Shown here: positions 55,415 to 64,000 of the stretch, piece after piece
How positions within the stretch are numbered: the first letter of the stretch is position 1
Layout: each line of letters starts with the position of its first letter
Source: Burkholderia sp. USMB20
Lineage (GTDB): Bacteria; Pseudomonadota; Gammaproteobacteria; Burkholderiales; Burkholderiaceae
DNA length: 64,000 nucleotides
NCBI RefSeq assembly: GCF_000949135.2
Contig: NZ_JTAN02000013.1
Span: forward strand, 62,001-126,000
Direction of reading: 5' to 3'
Program-made: the position numbers and the translations under genes
The notes under the pieces: generated by a model
What the model saw: only the letters and a program-made list of their open reading frames with translations
The model's database searches: none
Told to the model about the DNA's origin: nothing

Positions 55415-57068
55415 ATGAGTCAAGCGATCGAAGTGAAGGTGCCGGATATCGGCGATTACAAGGACGTGCCCGTCATCGAGGTGCTCGTGAAGGTGGGTGA
55501 CACGGTCGAGCCCGAGCAGTCGCTCGTCACGCTCGAGTCGGACAAGGCGACGATGGACGTCCCGAGCCCGGCAGCCGGCACGGTCAAGGAAGTGAAGATC
55601 AAGGTGGGCGATTCCGTGTCGGAAGGCTCGCTGATCGTCCTGCTCGAAGGCGGCGCCGCGGCGCAGGTGAACGGTGCGGCCGCGCCGGCAGCAGCCCCGG
55701 CTCCGGCGGCAGCGCCCGCACCGGCACCGGCTGCAGCCGCGCCGGCTGCCGCGCCGGCAGCGTCGGGCGGCACGCTCGAGGTGAAGGTGCCCGACATCGG
55801 CGACTACAAGGACGTCCCGGTGATCGAGATCGGCGTGAAGGTCGGCGACACGGTCGAGAAGGAGCAGTCGCTCGTCACGCTCGAGTCCGACAAGGCGACG
55901 ATGGACGTGCCGAGCCCGGCCGCCGGCGTCGTGAAGGAAATCAAGGTCAAGGTGGGCGATTCGGTGTCCGAAGGCACGCTGATCGTGCTGCTCGACGCCG
56001 CTGGCGGCGCGCCTGCCGCCGCGCCGCAGGCGAGCGCACGGCTCCGGCCGCTGCCGCGCCGGCACCCGCCGCCGCACCGGCACCCGCGAAGGCTGCGCCG
56101 GCTCCGGCTGCTGCTGCCGCGCGCCGCCGCCAGCGTCGGGCGAGTACCGCGCGAGCCACGCATCGCCGTCCGTGCGCAAGTTCGCGCGCGAACTCGGCGT
56201 GGAGGTCGCACGCGTGCAGGGTAGCGGTCCGAAGGGCCGCATCACGAAGGAAGACATCACCGGCTTCGTGAAGGGCGTGATGACGGGCCAGCGCGCGGCA
56301 CCGGCCGCGGCAGCCGCGCCGGCAGGCGGCGGCGAGCTGAACCTGCTGCCGTGGCCGAAGGTCGACTTCTCGAAGTTCGGCCCGTTCGAGGCGAAGCCGC
56401 TGTCGCGCATCAAGAAGATCTCGGGCGCGAACCTGCATCGCAACTGGGTGATGATCCCGCACGTCACGAACAACGACGAAGCGGACATCACCGAGCTCGA
56501 AGCGCTGCGCGTGCAGCTGAACAAAGAGCACGAGAAGGCGGGCGTGAAGTTCACGATGCTCGCGTTCGTGATCAAGGCGGTCGTCGCCGCGCTGAAGAAG
56601 TTCCCGACCTTCAACGCGAGCCTCGACGGCGACAACCTGGTGTTCAAGCAGTACTACCACGTCGGTTTTGCCGCGGACACGCCGAACGGCCTCGTCGTGC
56701 CGGTGATCCGCGACGCGGACAAGAAGGGCCTCGTCGACATCGCGAAGGAAATGGCCGAGTTGTCGAAGGCCGCGCGCGACGGCAAGCTGAAGCCGGACCA
56801 GATGCAGGGCGGCTGCTTCTCGATCTCGTCGCTCGGCGGGATCGGCGGCACCAACTTCACGCCGATCATCAACGCGCCGGAAGTCGCGATCCTCGGGTTG
56901 TCGCGCGGGCAGATGAAGCCGGTGTGGGACGGCAAGCAGTTCGTGCCTCGGCTCACGCTGCCGCTGTCGCTGTCGTATGACCATCGCGTCATCGATGGCG
57001 CGGAAGCCGCGCGGTTCAATGCGTATCTCGGCGCGTTGCTGGCCGATTTCCGTCGCATCATTCTTTGA
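55415..57068 (+). CDS. aceF: Pyruvate dehydrogenase E2, dihydrolipoamide acetyltransferase (linker frameshifted twice)
   Basis: The E2 core takes acetyl from E1 to CoA. Two lipoyl domains are visible ([15 protein letters not shown] near residues 45 and 165), joined by Ala/Pro linkers. A peripheral-subunit-binding domain follows ([18 protein letters not shown]) and then the catalytic domain with [15 protein letters not shown]. As read the frame breaks in the second linker. One base missing near 56039 and one near 56121 account for it; restoring both gives 551 residues in one frame. Since the enzyme is central, error in the sequence is likely, though a decayed allele is not excluded. Confidence 0.9.
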
Positions 57069-57146
57069 TGAGCTGAGGGTTTTCGCAGGGGCGTGGGTTC
57101 CATGTCGGTGATCCATGCCCCGTCGTTGAACTTGTTTGCTTGACGG

Positions 57147-57260
57147 TCAATCAGCGTCGCCCCTGCGCGGGGCGGCGGTCACTTTTCTTTGTCTTCCAAA
57201 GAAAAGTAACCAAAAGAAAGGCGCGTCCTTGGGCGGACGGCAAAGGTGGTTCTGCCCGGG
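57147..57260. repeat. Intergenic palindromic repeat element between aceF and lpdA
   Basis: CGCCCCTGCGCGGGGCG is followed by a perfect 11-base stem ACTTTTCTTTG/CAAAGAAAAGT (57181-57207, loop TCTTC), then AACCAAAAGAAAGGCGCG. Text of this form, as I recall it, recurs between genes in Burkholderia and relatives. The hairpin could also act as a terminator or mRNA-stabilising stem. No second copy is seen in this window. Confidence 0.6.
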
Positions 57261-57342
57261 TCCGCGTTCTCCAGTCAGGCCGTAGTTCAGCAGCGCGCGA
57301 ATCCTCTCCCTCTGTCAGCAGCCAAACAAGAAGGGGACGTAC

Positions 57343-59100
57343 ATGAGTCTCATCGAAGTCAAGGTTCCGGATATCGGCGATTTCAGCGGCGTCGATGTCA
57401 TCGAAGTCAACGTGAAGCCGGGCGACGTGATCGAAAAAGAGCAGACGCTCATCACGCTCGAATCGGACAAAGCCTCCATGGAAGTGCCCAGCGACGTCGC
57501 CGGCACGGTCAAGGAAGTCAAGGTCAAAGCCGGCGAGAAAGTCTCGCAAGGCACCGTGATCGCCATCGTCGAAGCAGCGGCAGGCGCAGCCGCGCCCGCG
57601 AAAGCAGCCGAACCCGCAAAGGCCGCAGGACCGGCTCCGGCCGCCGCGCCGGCCGCCGCTCCGCAAGCCGGCAGCTACAGCGGCTCCGCCGACATCGAAT
57701 GCGACATGCTCGTGCTCGGCGCCGGCCCCGGCGGCTACTCGGCCGCGTTCCGCTCAGCCGACCTCGGCATGAAGACGGTGCTCGTCGAACGCTACTCGAC
57801 GCTCGGCGGCGTCTGCCTGAACGTGGGCTGCATCCCGTCGAAGGCGCTGCTGCACACGGCGCTCGTCATCGACGAAGCCGCGGCGCTCGCGTCGCACGGC
57901 ATCTCGTTCGGCAAGCCGGAAGTCGATCTCGACAAGCTGCGCGACTTCAAGGGCGGCGTCGTCAAGAAGCTGACGACGGGCCTCGCCGGCATGGCGAAGG
58001 CGCGCAAGGTCGAAGTGGTCACCGGCGTCGGCGCGTTCGTCGATCCGTATCACATGGAAGTGCAGGGCGAAAACGGCAAGAAGGTCGTCAAGTTCAAGCA
58101 GGCAATCATCGCCGCCGGCTCGCAGGCCGTGAAGCTGCCGTTCATGCCGGAAGACCCGCGCGTCGTCGATTCGACGGGCGCGCTCGAACTGCGCCAGCTG
58201 CCCAAGCGCATGCTCGTGATCGGCGGCGGCATCATCGGCCTCGAAATGGCGACGGTGTACGCGACGCTCGGCGCCGAGATCGACGTCGTCGAAATGATGG
58301 ACGGCCTGATGATGGGCGCGGACCGCGATCTCGTGAAGGTCTGGGAAAAGTACAACGCGAAGCGCTTCGGCAACGTGATGCTGAAGACCAAGACGGTCGG
58401 CGCGGAAGCGAAGGAAGACGGCATCTACGTGAAGTTCGAGGGCGAGAAGGCGCCGGCGGAAGCGCAGCGCTACGACCTCGTGCTGGTGGCGGTGGGCCGC
58501 AGCCCGAACGGCAAGAAGATCGGTGCCGACAAGGCAGGCGTGGCCGTCACCGACCGCGGCTTCATCGACGTCGACAAGCAGATGCGCACGAACGTCCCGC
58601 ACATCTTCGCGATCGGCGACGTCGTCGGCCAGCCGATGCTCGCGCACAAGGCCGTGCATGAAGGCCACGTCGCAGCGGAAGCCGCGCACGGCGAAAAGGC
58701 GTACTTCGACGCGCTGCAGATCCCGTCGGTGGCGTACACCGATCCGGAAGTGGCGTGGGCCGGCAAGACCGAAGACCAGTGCAAGGCCGAAGGCATCAAG
58801 TACGGCAAGGCCGTGTTCCCGTGGGCCGCATCGGGCCGCGCGATCGCGAACGGCCGCGACGAAGGCTTCACGAAGCTGATCTTCGACGAGGAAACCCATC
58901 GCGTGATCGGCGGCGGGATCGTCGGCCTGAACGCGGGCGACCTGATCAGCGAAGTGTGTCTGGCCGTCGAGATGGGCGCGGACGCGGAAGATATCGGCAA
59001 GACGATCCATCCGCACCCGACGCTCGGCGAATCGATCGGCATGGCCGCGGAACTGTACGAAGGCGTCTGTACGGACCTGCCGCCGCAACGCAAGAAGTAA
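57343..59100 (+). CDS. lpdA: Dihydrolipoamide dehydrogenase with N-terminal lipoyl domain (E3)
   Basis: E3 reoxidises dihydrolipoamide of the pyruvate dehydrogenase complex, passing electrons to NAD+. The 585-residue protein has a lipoyl domain at the start (1-80, [16 protein letters not shown] with the lipoyl Lys), an Ala/Pro linker and then the flavoprotein. FAD-binding [13 protein letters not shown], the redox Cys158/Cys163 in [16 protein letters not shown]-binding [20 protein letters not shown], and the His-Glu pair in HPHPTLGES are clear. The fused lipoyl domain is known for PDH-specific E3 in beta-proteobacteria. Confidence 0.96.
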   Translation: MSLIEVKVPDIGDFSGVDVIEVNVKPGDVIEKEQTLITLESDKASMEVPSDVAGTVKEVKVKAGEKVSQGTVIAIVEAAAGAAAPAKAAEPAKAAGPAPAAAPAAAPQAGSYSGSADIECDMLVLGAGPGGYSAAFRSADLGMKTVLVERYSTLGGVCLNVGCIPSKALLHTALVIDEAAALASHGISFGKPEVDLDKLRDFKGGVVKKLTTGLAGMAKARKVEVVTGVGAFVDPYHMEVQGENGKKVVKFKQAIIAAGSQAVKLPFMPEDPRVVDSTGALELRQLPKRMLVIGGGIIGLEMATVYATLGAEIDVVEMMDGLMMGADRDLVKVWEKYNAKRFGNVMLKTKTVGAEAKEDGIYVKFEGEKAPAEAQRYDLVLVAVGRSPNGKKIGADKAGVAVTDRGFIDVDKQMRTNVPHIFAIGDVVGQPMLAHKAVHEGHVAAEAAHGEKAYFDALQIPSVAYTDPEVAWAGKTEDQCKAEGIKYGKAVFPWAASGRAIANGRDEGFTKLIFDEETHRVIGGGIVGLNAGDLISEVCLAVEMGADAEDIGKTIHPHPTLGESIGMAAELYEGVCTDLPPQRKK

Positions 59101-59135
59101 CGCGATCGGCACGGCCGGCCTCGCGCCGGCCACGA

Positions 59136-59179
59136 AAAACGCCGCCGCCCGGGATACCCGGACGGCGGCGTTTTCTTTT
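59136..59179 (+). terminator. Terminator of the pyruvate dehydrogenase genes
   Basis: AAAACGCCGCCG pairs with CGGCGGCGTTTT (ending 59174) around a CCCGGGATACCCGGA cap that can itself pair. TTTTCTTTT closes it. It lies 36 bases past the lpdA stop. Confidence 0.9.
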
Positions 59180-59275
59180 GCCCGCGGCCGACGGCAGTGC
59201 CTGGTCCGTGCCGCGCCATCGCGCCGGCGCCACCGGGATGCCGGGATGCCCGGATGTTCCGTCGCCGGAAACAAA

Positions 59276-59298
59276 AAAGCCGCGCAGTGCGCGGCTTT
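59276..59298 (-). terminator. Terminator of the phasin gene
   Basis: AAAGCCGCGC (59276-59285) pairs with GCGCGGCTTT (59289-59298), loop AGT. The minus-strand exit continues as TTTTTTGTTT. It lies 19 bases beyond the phasin stop. Confidence 0.9.
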
Positions 59299-59316
59299 GT
59301 CAGGAGCAGGGGACGC

Positions 59317-59883
59317 TTACGCGGCCGGCTTGCTCGAACGGCGCGATGCAGCAGCGCTCGCAGCCTTCGTCGCGACAGCGGCAGCCGCGTTGAAGTTCGT
59401 TTCGGCGATCTCGACGGCTTGCTTGGCTGCCTTCTGAACCGTTTCGTACGTCGTGTTCGCAGCGTTCAGTGCCGACTTCAGTGCGGCGACAGCCGTTTCC
59501 GAACCGGCCGGAGCGTTCTTCGCGACGTTGTCGACGAGTGCCTGGACCTTCTTGTTCTGCTCTTCGAATTGCGCTTCGGCAACCTTCGCGAACTCGGCTT
59601 GCGTCGACGACGCGATTTCATACAGGTGACGGCTGTACGACAGCACCTTTTCCGCGACCGGCTGCGACAGGCTCGCTTGCAGCGCGATCAGTTCCTGTGC
59701 GTCCTTCACCGACAGCAGGCGCTGCGCGTTTTCCTGGCTTTCGGTCAGCGTCGACTTCACGACCTGCAGGTTGAGTTCGATCAGCTTTTCGACGCCTTCG
59801 AACGCCTTGGTCGTCAGACCGAACAGGCTTTCGAGGTTGGCTTTCTGTGCGGCGGCGATTTGCTCGGGGGTCAGCAAGGACAT
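59317..59883 (-). CDS. phaP: Phasin family protein (polyhydroxyalkanoate granule protein)
   Basis: Phasins coat polyhydroxybutyrate granules and control their size. The 188-residue protein is mostly amphipathic helix with the phasin_2 start [39 protein letters not shown], the [17 protein letters not shown] stretch and an Ala-rich tail ending [13 protein letters not shown] precedes the ATG at 59883; a longer frame upstream would include the promoter. Symmetric TTGTGCA sites flank its promoter and may bind PhaR. Confidence 0.93.
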   Translation of the reverse strand: MSLLTPEQIAAAQKANLESLFGLTTKAFEGVEKLIELNLQVVKSTLTESQENAQRLLSVKDAQELIALQASLSQPVAEKVLSYSRHLYEIASSTQAEFAKVAEAQFEEQNKKVQALVDNVAKNAPAGSETAVAALKSALNAANTTYETVQKAAKQAVEIAETNFNAAAAVATKAASAAASRRSSKPAA

Positions 59884-59960
59884 GTCAAGCTCCTGAAAAG
59901 CGATCACGTCGATCGCAGGGATAAAGGGCACTACGATGGGGAACCTCGGCGCCGCGTGCT

Positions 59961-59976
59961 TTGTGCAACGCAGCAA
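59961..59976. promoter_or_regulatory. PhaR-like site in the phaP leader
   Basis: TTGTGCAACGCAGCAA shares TTGTGCA with the upstream palindrome and has GCA/TGC halves. It lies just downstream of the predicted phaP transcription start, so a bound repressor could block elongation. Confidence 0.4.
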
Positions 59977-59984
59977 TGAGTCAT

Positions 59985-60012
59985 ATTTTAGGGCAGAGAA
60001 AAGTCTTGTCAA
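59985..60012 (-). promoter_or_regulatory. Strong promoter of phaP
   Basis: On the minus strand TTGACA (60007-60012) and TAAAAT (59985-59990) are separated by 16 bases. This near-consensus promoter fits an abundant granule protein. Transcription would start near 59978, about 95 bases before the ATG. Confidence 0.8.
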
Positions 60013-60019
60013 GCACTTT

Positions 60020-60034
60020 TTGTGCATTGCACAA
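60020..60034. promoter_or_regulatory. PhaR-like palindrome upstream of phaP
   Basis: TTGTGCATTGCACAA is a perfect 7-base inverted repeat around one T, eight bases upstream of the phaP -35. PhaR proteins bind TGC/GCA-rich dyads at phasin promoters and are released by PHB. The match is by pattern only. Confidence 0.5.
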
Positions 60035-60448
60035 TCACAACAAATTATCGATAAAACAACGGGTTATCGCGGCCGGTTCGGAATCGGTTTCAGACGTGTT
60101 CCCACATGGTGCGCACTTGGCCGGGGCAGGCGCGCCGCACCCTGATCATGCACAGGTAAACCTGACAGGCATGTGGAACGTTATGCTTCTGTTCCTGTCG
60201 AAAAGCGCGCCGTTTCGCGATGCGCATGCCGTGGCGACGTGCCGCCGCCGCGGTCAAGACCGGTGCCTGGTACACCGAACGCCGGATACGTACTTTCCCC
60301 GCTTTAATTCGTTGCCAAAGTGACGTTATCTCAATTAACCGCGTGGTAATTCGGGAGACGGGTACTGTCGGGCGGCGCATCCCATGAATTTTTTCGATGG
60401 GAGCGCGAGGGTTGATCGAGTCATCATTGGTCGACCCTTACATTCCGG
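60035..60448. other. Gene-free region between phaP and pbpG promoters
   Basis: About 410 bases of lower GC than the flanks. Reading frames in both directions give short proteins without family character. I see no tRNA or terminator. It probably holds only upstream control DNA for the divergent genes. Confidence 0.4.
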
Positions 60449-60477
60449 TTTAACGACGATCGGTAAGTGCCTAATAT
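60449..60477 (+). promoter_or_regulatory. Promoter of pbpG
   Basis: TTTAAC (60449-60454) and TAATAT (60472-60477) are spaced by 17 bases. Transcription would start near 60484. This rules out the in-frame GTG at 60467 and supports the ATG at 60539. Confidence 0.6.
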
Positions 60478-60538
60478 TGCTCTTTTTTTCAGCTTTAACT
60501 ACACTTGCGGAAACCCCGCCCGCTTTGTCCAGACCCCA

Positions 60539-61690
60539 ATGAAAGCCGAATCGTTTTCACCGCGCAGATTGTTGCAGAGCATGACGCTCGGCACGGCTGT
60601 GTCGGTCGCCGTCGCCTTGCTGGCGACCGCCGCGTCCGTCGCGCCCGCTGACGCCTTTGCCGCCACTGCGAAGACCCACCAGGCCGCCAAGAAAGCCGCT
60701 TCCACTTCTTCGGAAAAGAAGCGGACGGTGAAGGCCGCCTCCGCGAAATCCGCCAACGTCGCGTCGGCCGATGCGCCGAAGGCATCGCGCAAGCGCGCGA
60801 CGCTCGCGTCGAACGTGCACGGCCATCGCGGCGCGGTGCGCAAGGTCGCGTTCCAGCCGCGTCGCCCGACGGTCGGCCAGGCATTCGGCCTGCACGACAC
60901 GCCGGACGCGCTCGCGCTGCGCTCGAGCGTCGCGTACGTCGTCGACCAGAACACCGGCGAGCCGCTGTTCGACAAGAATTCGCTCGCCGTCGTGCCGATC
61001 GCATCGATCTCGAAGCTGATGACGGCGATGGTCGTGCTCGACTCGAAGTCGCCGATGACCGACCAGATCGAAGTCACCGACGAAGACCGCGACTACGAGA
61101 AGGGCACGGGTTCGCGCCTGTCGGTCGGCTCGGTGCTGTCGCGCGAGGACATGCTGCACATCGCGCTGATGGCGTCGGAAAACCGCGCGGCCGCCGCGCT
61201 GTCGCGCTACTACCCGGGCGGCCGTCCGGCGTTCATCGCCGCGATGAACGCGAAGGCGAAGTCGCTGGGCATGAACGACACCCACTTCGAGAATTCGACG
61301 GGCCTGTCGAGCTCGAATGTGTCGAGCGCACGCGACCTCGTGAAGATGGTCAACGCGGCGTACCAGTACCCGATGATCCGGCAGTTCTCGACCGACCGCA
61401 CGTACGACGTCAATACGGGCAAGCGCAACCTGGTCTACAACAGCACGAACGCGCTGATCCGCGGCAACGGCTCGTGGGACATCGGTCTGCAGAAGACGGG
61501 CTTCATCAACGAGGCGGGCGAATGCCTCGTGATGCAGGCGACGATCCATGGCCGGCCGATGGTGATGGTGCTGCTGGATTCGTTCGGCAAGTATTCGCGC
61601 TTCGCCGACGCGGCACGCCTGCGCAACTGGCTCGACGCCGGCGGCGGCGAGCGCCTGACGGCCGCCAACACGGCGAACGGCGGCACCTGA
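60539..61690 (+). CDS. pbpG: D-alanyl-D-alanine endopeptidase (penicillin-binding protein 7)
   Basis: A periplasmic serine endopeptidase that cuts peptidoglycan cross-links. The 383-residue protein has a signal peptide (LGTAVSVAVALLATAASVAP), a Lys/Ala-rich spacer to about residue 100, and the penicillin-binding motifs SxxK (Ser156, Lys159 in PIASISKLMTAMVVL), SxN (MASENRAAAALSRYYPGG) and KTG (LQKTGFINEAG). The start has no strong ribosome site but lies 55 bases after a good promoter. The basic spacer may hold it to the wall. Confidence 0.92.
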   Translation: MKAESFSPRRLLQSMTLGTAVSVAVALLATAASVAPADAFAATAKTHQAAKKAASTSSEKKRTVKAASAKSANVASADAPKASRKRATLASNVHGHRGAVRKVAFQPRRPTVGQAFGLHDTPDALALRSSVAYVVDQNTGEPLFDKNSLAVVPIASISKLMTAMVVLDSKSPMTDQIEVTDEDRDYEKGTGSRLSVGSVLSREDMLHIALMASENRAAAALSRYYPGGRPAFIAAMNAKAKSLGMNDTHFENSTGLSSSNVSSARDLVKMVNAAYQYPMIRQFSTDRTYDVNTGKRNLVYNSTNALIRGNGSWDIGLQKTGFINEAGECLVMQATIHGRPMVMVLLDSFGKYSRFADAARLRNWLDAGGGERLTAANTANGGT

Positions 61691-61731
61691 GCGCGCCACG
61701 GCGGTTCGCCGCCGTGCCGATCGCCGCAAAG

Positions 61732-61758
61732 AAAAAGCCCCGCGATGCGGGGCTTTTT
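61732..61758. terminator. Terminator between pbpG and the iclR-type gene
   Basis: A 12-base perfect stem (61732-61743 with 61747-61758) with loop GAT and a T tract on the plus side; the minus side also exits into T residues. It can serve both convergent genes. Confidence 0.9.
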
Positions 61759-61790
61759 TTCATCCGGCGCCATGCGGCGGGCGGCGCGGC

Positions 61791-62600
61791 TCACGCGTGC
61801 CGTTGCAGCCCTTCGGCATCCTTCGCGGGCGCGGGCCGGTAGCCGAGCGATTCCGAGATGGTCAGCGCGGTGCGGCTCAACTGGCCGAGCCACGCGTCCT
61901 GCAGGCGGTCGGCCGGGGCCGACAGCGACAGGCCCGCGACGAGCTTGCCCGAGTCGTCGTAGATGCCAGCCGCGATGCAGCGCACGCCCAGTTCCAGTTC
62001 CTCGTTGTCCCGCGCGCACGATTGCTGGCGCACGAGTGTCAGCTCGCGCTCGAGCTTCGCGATGTCGGTGATGCTGTTCTGCGTATGGCCGGACAGCCCG
62101 GTGCGCGTCGCATAGGCGCGCACGCGCGACGTTTCGTCGACCGCGAGAAACAGCTTGCCGACCGACGTCAGGTGCAGCGGCGCGCGGCCGCCGATCGCGC
62201 GGACGACCTGCATCCCCGAGCGCTCGGAATACGCGCGCTCGATATAGACGATTTCGTCGCCCTGACGCACCGACAGGTTCACGGTCTGGCCGGTCAGGCG
62301 ATGCAATTCGCGCATCGGCATCAGCGCAGCGTCGCGTACCGACAGGCGCGCCTTCACGAGGTTGCCGAGTTCGAGCAGCCGCATGCCGAGCCGGTAGGTG
62401 CCGGGATCGGAGCGGTCGACGAGGCGGCAGGTCACCATGTCGTTGAGGATGCGGTGTGCGGTCGACGGATGCAGCTCCGTGCGCTGCGCAAGCTCTTTCA
62501 GGCTGACGGGATCGCTGTGCGCGGCGAGCGCGTCCAGCAGCCGCATCATGCGTTCGATCACCTGGATCGACGTTTTGGAATCCGGGGTGGGTTGGCTCAT
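61791..62600 (-). CDS. IclR family transcriptional regulator
   Basis: A 269-residue regulator with an N-terminal winged helix (SIQVIERMMRLLDALA, then VSLKELAQRTELHPSTAHRI) and a C-terminal IclR effector domain with the strands LTSVGKLFLAV and GVRCIAAGIYDDSGKLVAGL. IclR proteins bind small organic acids. It is divergent from lutA, so it may control lactate use, but this rests only on position. The terminal part is Ala/Pro-rich. Confidence 0.93.
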   Translation of the reverse strand: MSQPTPDSKTSIQVIERMMRLLDALAAHSDPVSLKELAQRTELHPSTAHRILNDMVTCRLVDRSDPGTYRLGMRLLELGNLVKARLSVRDAALMPMRELHRLTGQTVNLSVRQGDEIVYIERAYSERSGMQVVRAIGGRAPLHLTSVGKLFLAVDETSRVRAYATRTGLSGHTQNSITDIAKLERELTLVRQQSCARDNEELELGVRCIAAGIYDDSGKLVAGLSLSAPADRLQDAWLGQLSRTALTISESLGYRPAPAKDAEGLQRHA

Positions 62601-62616
62601 GTCGGGGGAGAATCGG

Positions 62617-62628
62617 TTGACGCGTCAA
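62617..62628. promoter_or_regulatory. Palindrome TTGACGCGTCAA in the iclR/lutA intergenic region
   Basis: A perfect 12-base palindrome lies 17-28 bases upstream of the regulator's start codon, downstream of a TACAAT on the minus strand (62643-62648). The site fits autorepression by the IclR protein. Confidence 0.5.
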
Positions 62629-62726
62629 GCGGTGTTGCGTCGATTGTATCTCGTATCGTGAAAAAAGCGAACGCCGTTCGAGGAAGTCCTCGTTTCCGGC
62701 ATCGCGCACTTGCGCGCGTGCCGGCG

Positions 62727-62755
62727 TTGGTCTTGCCGGCCAAACGGCGGATAAT
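62727..62755 (+). promoter_or_regulatory. Promoter of lutA
   Basis: TTGGTC (62727-62732) and GATAAT (62750-62755) with a 17-base spacer. AAGGAG follows before the ATG at 62783. Confidence 0.65.
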
Positions 62756-62782
62756 GAGAGCCGTTTTCTCGAAGGAGCGCGT

Positions 62783-63505
62783 ATGCGAGTCGGTTTGTTC
62801 GTGACCTGCCTGGTCGACCTGATGCGTCCGGAAATCGGCTTTTCCGCGCTGAAACTGATTCGCGAAGCCGGCTACGAAGTGTTCGTGCCGCCCGCGCAAA
62901 CCTGCTGCGGCCAGCCGGCCTACAACTCGGGCGACCGCGCGCTCGCACGGGATCTCGCCGAAAAGACGCTGCGCGAGTTCGAGCAGTTCGATTACGTCGT
63001 CGCGCCGTCGGGCTCGTGTGGCGGCATGATCCGCGCGCACTACGGCGACCTGTTCCGCGACGACCCCGAACTGATGGGGCGCTATGCGCGATTCCAGCAG
63101 AAAGTCTACGAACTGACCGATTTCCTCGCGAACGTCGCGAAGGTGACGCTCGCCCCCGGCGAATTCACGGGTCCCGTCACCTATCACGACTCATGCTCGG
63201 GCCTGCGCGAGCTCGGCGTGAAGGCGCAGCCGCGCGCGCTGCTCGCGCAGCGCGGCGTGGCCGTCACCGAGATGAAGGACTGCGAGCACTGCTGCGGCTT
63301 CGGCGGCACGTTCGCGGTCAAGTACGGCGACATTTCGGCGGCCATCGCGGACGAAAAGTGCGCGAACGTGCGCGCGTCCGGTGCGGGCGCCGTCGTGCTC
63401 GGCGATCTCGGCTGCATGCTGAACATCGAAGGGCGGTTGCGCCGCACGGGCGACCGCGACACCCGCGTGCTGCACGTCGCGCAGGTGCTGGCGGGCGACG
63501 TCTGA
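62783..63505 (+). CDS. lutA: Lactate utilisation protein A, (Fe-S)-binding CCG-domain subunit
   Basis: LutA is one of three subunits (LutABC) that oxidise L-lactate to pyruvate. The 240-residue protein has two CCG domains: CLVDLMRPEIGF with PPAQTCCGQPAYNSGDRA, then HDSCSGLRELGVKAQPRALL with EMKDCEHCCGFGGTFAVKYG. These Cys-rich motifs bind iron-sulfur or link to a heterodisulfide-type electron path. A clear AAGGAG precedes the ATG. lutB begins 36 bases later. Confidence 0.93.
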   Translation: MRVGLFVTCLVDLMRPEIGFSALKLIREAGYEVFVPPAQTCCGQPAYNSGDRALARDLAEKTLREFEQFDYVVAPSGSCGGMIRAHYGDLFRDDPELMGRYARFQQKVYELTDFLANVAKVTLAPGEFTGPVTYHDSCSGLRELGVKAQPRALLAQRGVAVTEMKDCEHCCGFGGTFAVKYGDISAAIADEKCANVRASGAGAVVLGDLGCMLNIEGRLRRTGDRDTRVLHVAQVLAGDV

Positions 63506-63540
63506 CGCCCGGTTCCCGCTTACTTTTCCTCGATACCGCG

Positions 63541-64000
63541 ATGCAAGTTCAATCGATGCATTTCAAGGCGCGCGCCGGCCAGAAGCTGGCCGACCAGCGC
63601 CTGCAGCAGAACCTGAAGAAGCTGTCGACGAAGTTCGTGTCCGCGCGCGCCGATGCGATGACCGCGATCGACTTCCAGGCGACGCGCGCCGCGCTGAAGG
63701 CGCGCCGCAACCGTGCGCTGGAGAACCTCGACGTGTGGCTCGAGGCGTTCGAGCGCGAGGCGACGCGGCGCGGCACGACGGTGCTGTTCGCGGAAACGAC
63801 CGCGGACGCCGCGCGGCTCGTCGCCGACATCGCGCGGCGCCACGACGTGAAGAAGGTCATCAAGACGAAGTCGATGGTGTCCGAGGAAATGCGCCTGAAC
63901 GCGGTGCTTGCCGAGATGGGCGTGCAGTCGATCGAGACGGACCTCGGTGAATACATCCTGCAGATCAACGACAACGAGCCGCCGAGCCACATCATCGCGC
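63541..64000 (+). CDS. lutB: Lactate utilisation protein B, N-terminal part (cut by window edge)
   Basis: The first 153 residues of an LUD-domain iron-sulfur protein that partners LutA. Visible are the family start QKLADQRLQQNLKKLSTKFV, the ALKARRNRALENLDVWLEAF helix, KKVIKTKSMVSEEMRLNAVL, and the EYILQINDNEPPSHII segment. The C-terminal ferredoxin-like part lies outside. The ribosome site before the ATG at 63541 is weak. It should form an operon with lutA and probably lutC. Confidence 0.93.
   Translation, partial: MQVQSMHFKARAGQKLADQRLQQNLKKLSTKFVSARADAMTAIDFQATRAALKARRNRALENLDVWLEAFEREATRRGTTVLFAETTADAARLVADIARRHDVKKVIKTKSMVSEEMRLNAVLAEMGVQSIETDLGEYILQINDNEPPSHIIA

Noticed and set aside
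55660-55770. Ala/Pro-coding repeats in aceF as a foreign insertion
   Set aside because: Such linkers are normal between lipoyl domains of E2 proteins.
60090-60380. 96-codon minus-strand frame between phaP and pbpG
   Set aside because: No ribosome site, no family match, and it lies in control DNA.
60467-60538. Upstream GTG start for pbpG
   Set aside because: It precedes the predicted transcription start and adds a segment that hides the signal peptide.

Overview
The window is a GC-rich stretch of chromosomal core DNA. Its proteins, gene order and codon use point to Burkholderia, most likely the Burkholderia cepacia complex; this is inferred from family recognition, with no search run. It holds 47 protein genes (one broken, one cut by the right edge) and two tRNAs. 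I see no prophage, insertion sequence or CRISPR array, and nothing I would call a new system. The items of interest are regulatory sites, odd promoter layouts and a set of single-base losses.

Positions 1-9500: nitrogen from histidine. A broken amino-acid ABC binding protein (47-966, minus) faces a full hut operon: hutH, hutC, hutU, hutD, hutI, hutF, hutG. HutF plus HutG is the five-step route that releases formate via N-formylglutamate. The promoter carries two palindromes that fit HutC operators. A strong terminator closes the operon.

Positions 9500-24700: amine and amino-acid use. A long leader precedes puuD, puuA and a polyamine-type aminotransferase. Then come tRNA-Val(CAC), an Lrp-type regulator divergent from an aromatic/aspartate aminotransferase, RidA, a porin and an amino-acid permease. 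A LysR gene faces an acyl-CoA dehydrogenase, a family III CoA-transferase and a metabolite:proton symporter, which look like a small acid-degradation operon of unknown substrate.

Positions 24900-35400: housekeeping. yggX and argA (minus) face hrpA across 23 bases that hold a symmetric -10 element. Then follow a YVTN beta-propeller protein, a fatty-acid-hydroxylase-type membrane enzyme, an EI24 membrane protein, a molybdopterin-binding-domain protein and a rhodanese.

Positions 35400-47900: nitrogen control and DNA repair. glnA has a sigma-54 promoter and upstream NtrC-like sites, and is followed by ntrB and ntrC. After these come an S9 peptidase, exonuclease III, initiator tRNA-Met, an Asp/Glu racemase homologue lacking one catalytic Cys, dinB under a LexA box, and oligopeptidase A.

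Positions 48100-64000: folD; a FixL/FixJ-type two-component pair divergent from the pyruvate dehydrogenase genes aceE, pdhB, lpdA; phasin; PbpG; an IclR regulator; and the start of a lutA-lutB lactate-oxidation operon.

Three genes (the ABC binding protein, hrpA, pdhB) carry five single-base deletions between them. pdhB encodes a central enzyme, and restoring the bases rebuilds whole codon counts in every case, so residual sequencing error is at least as likely as true gene decay.
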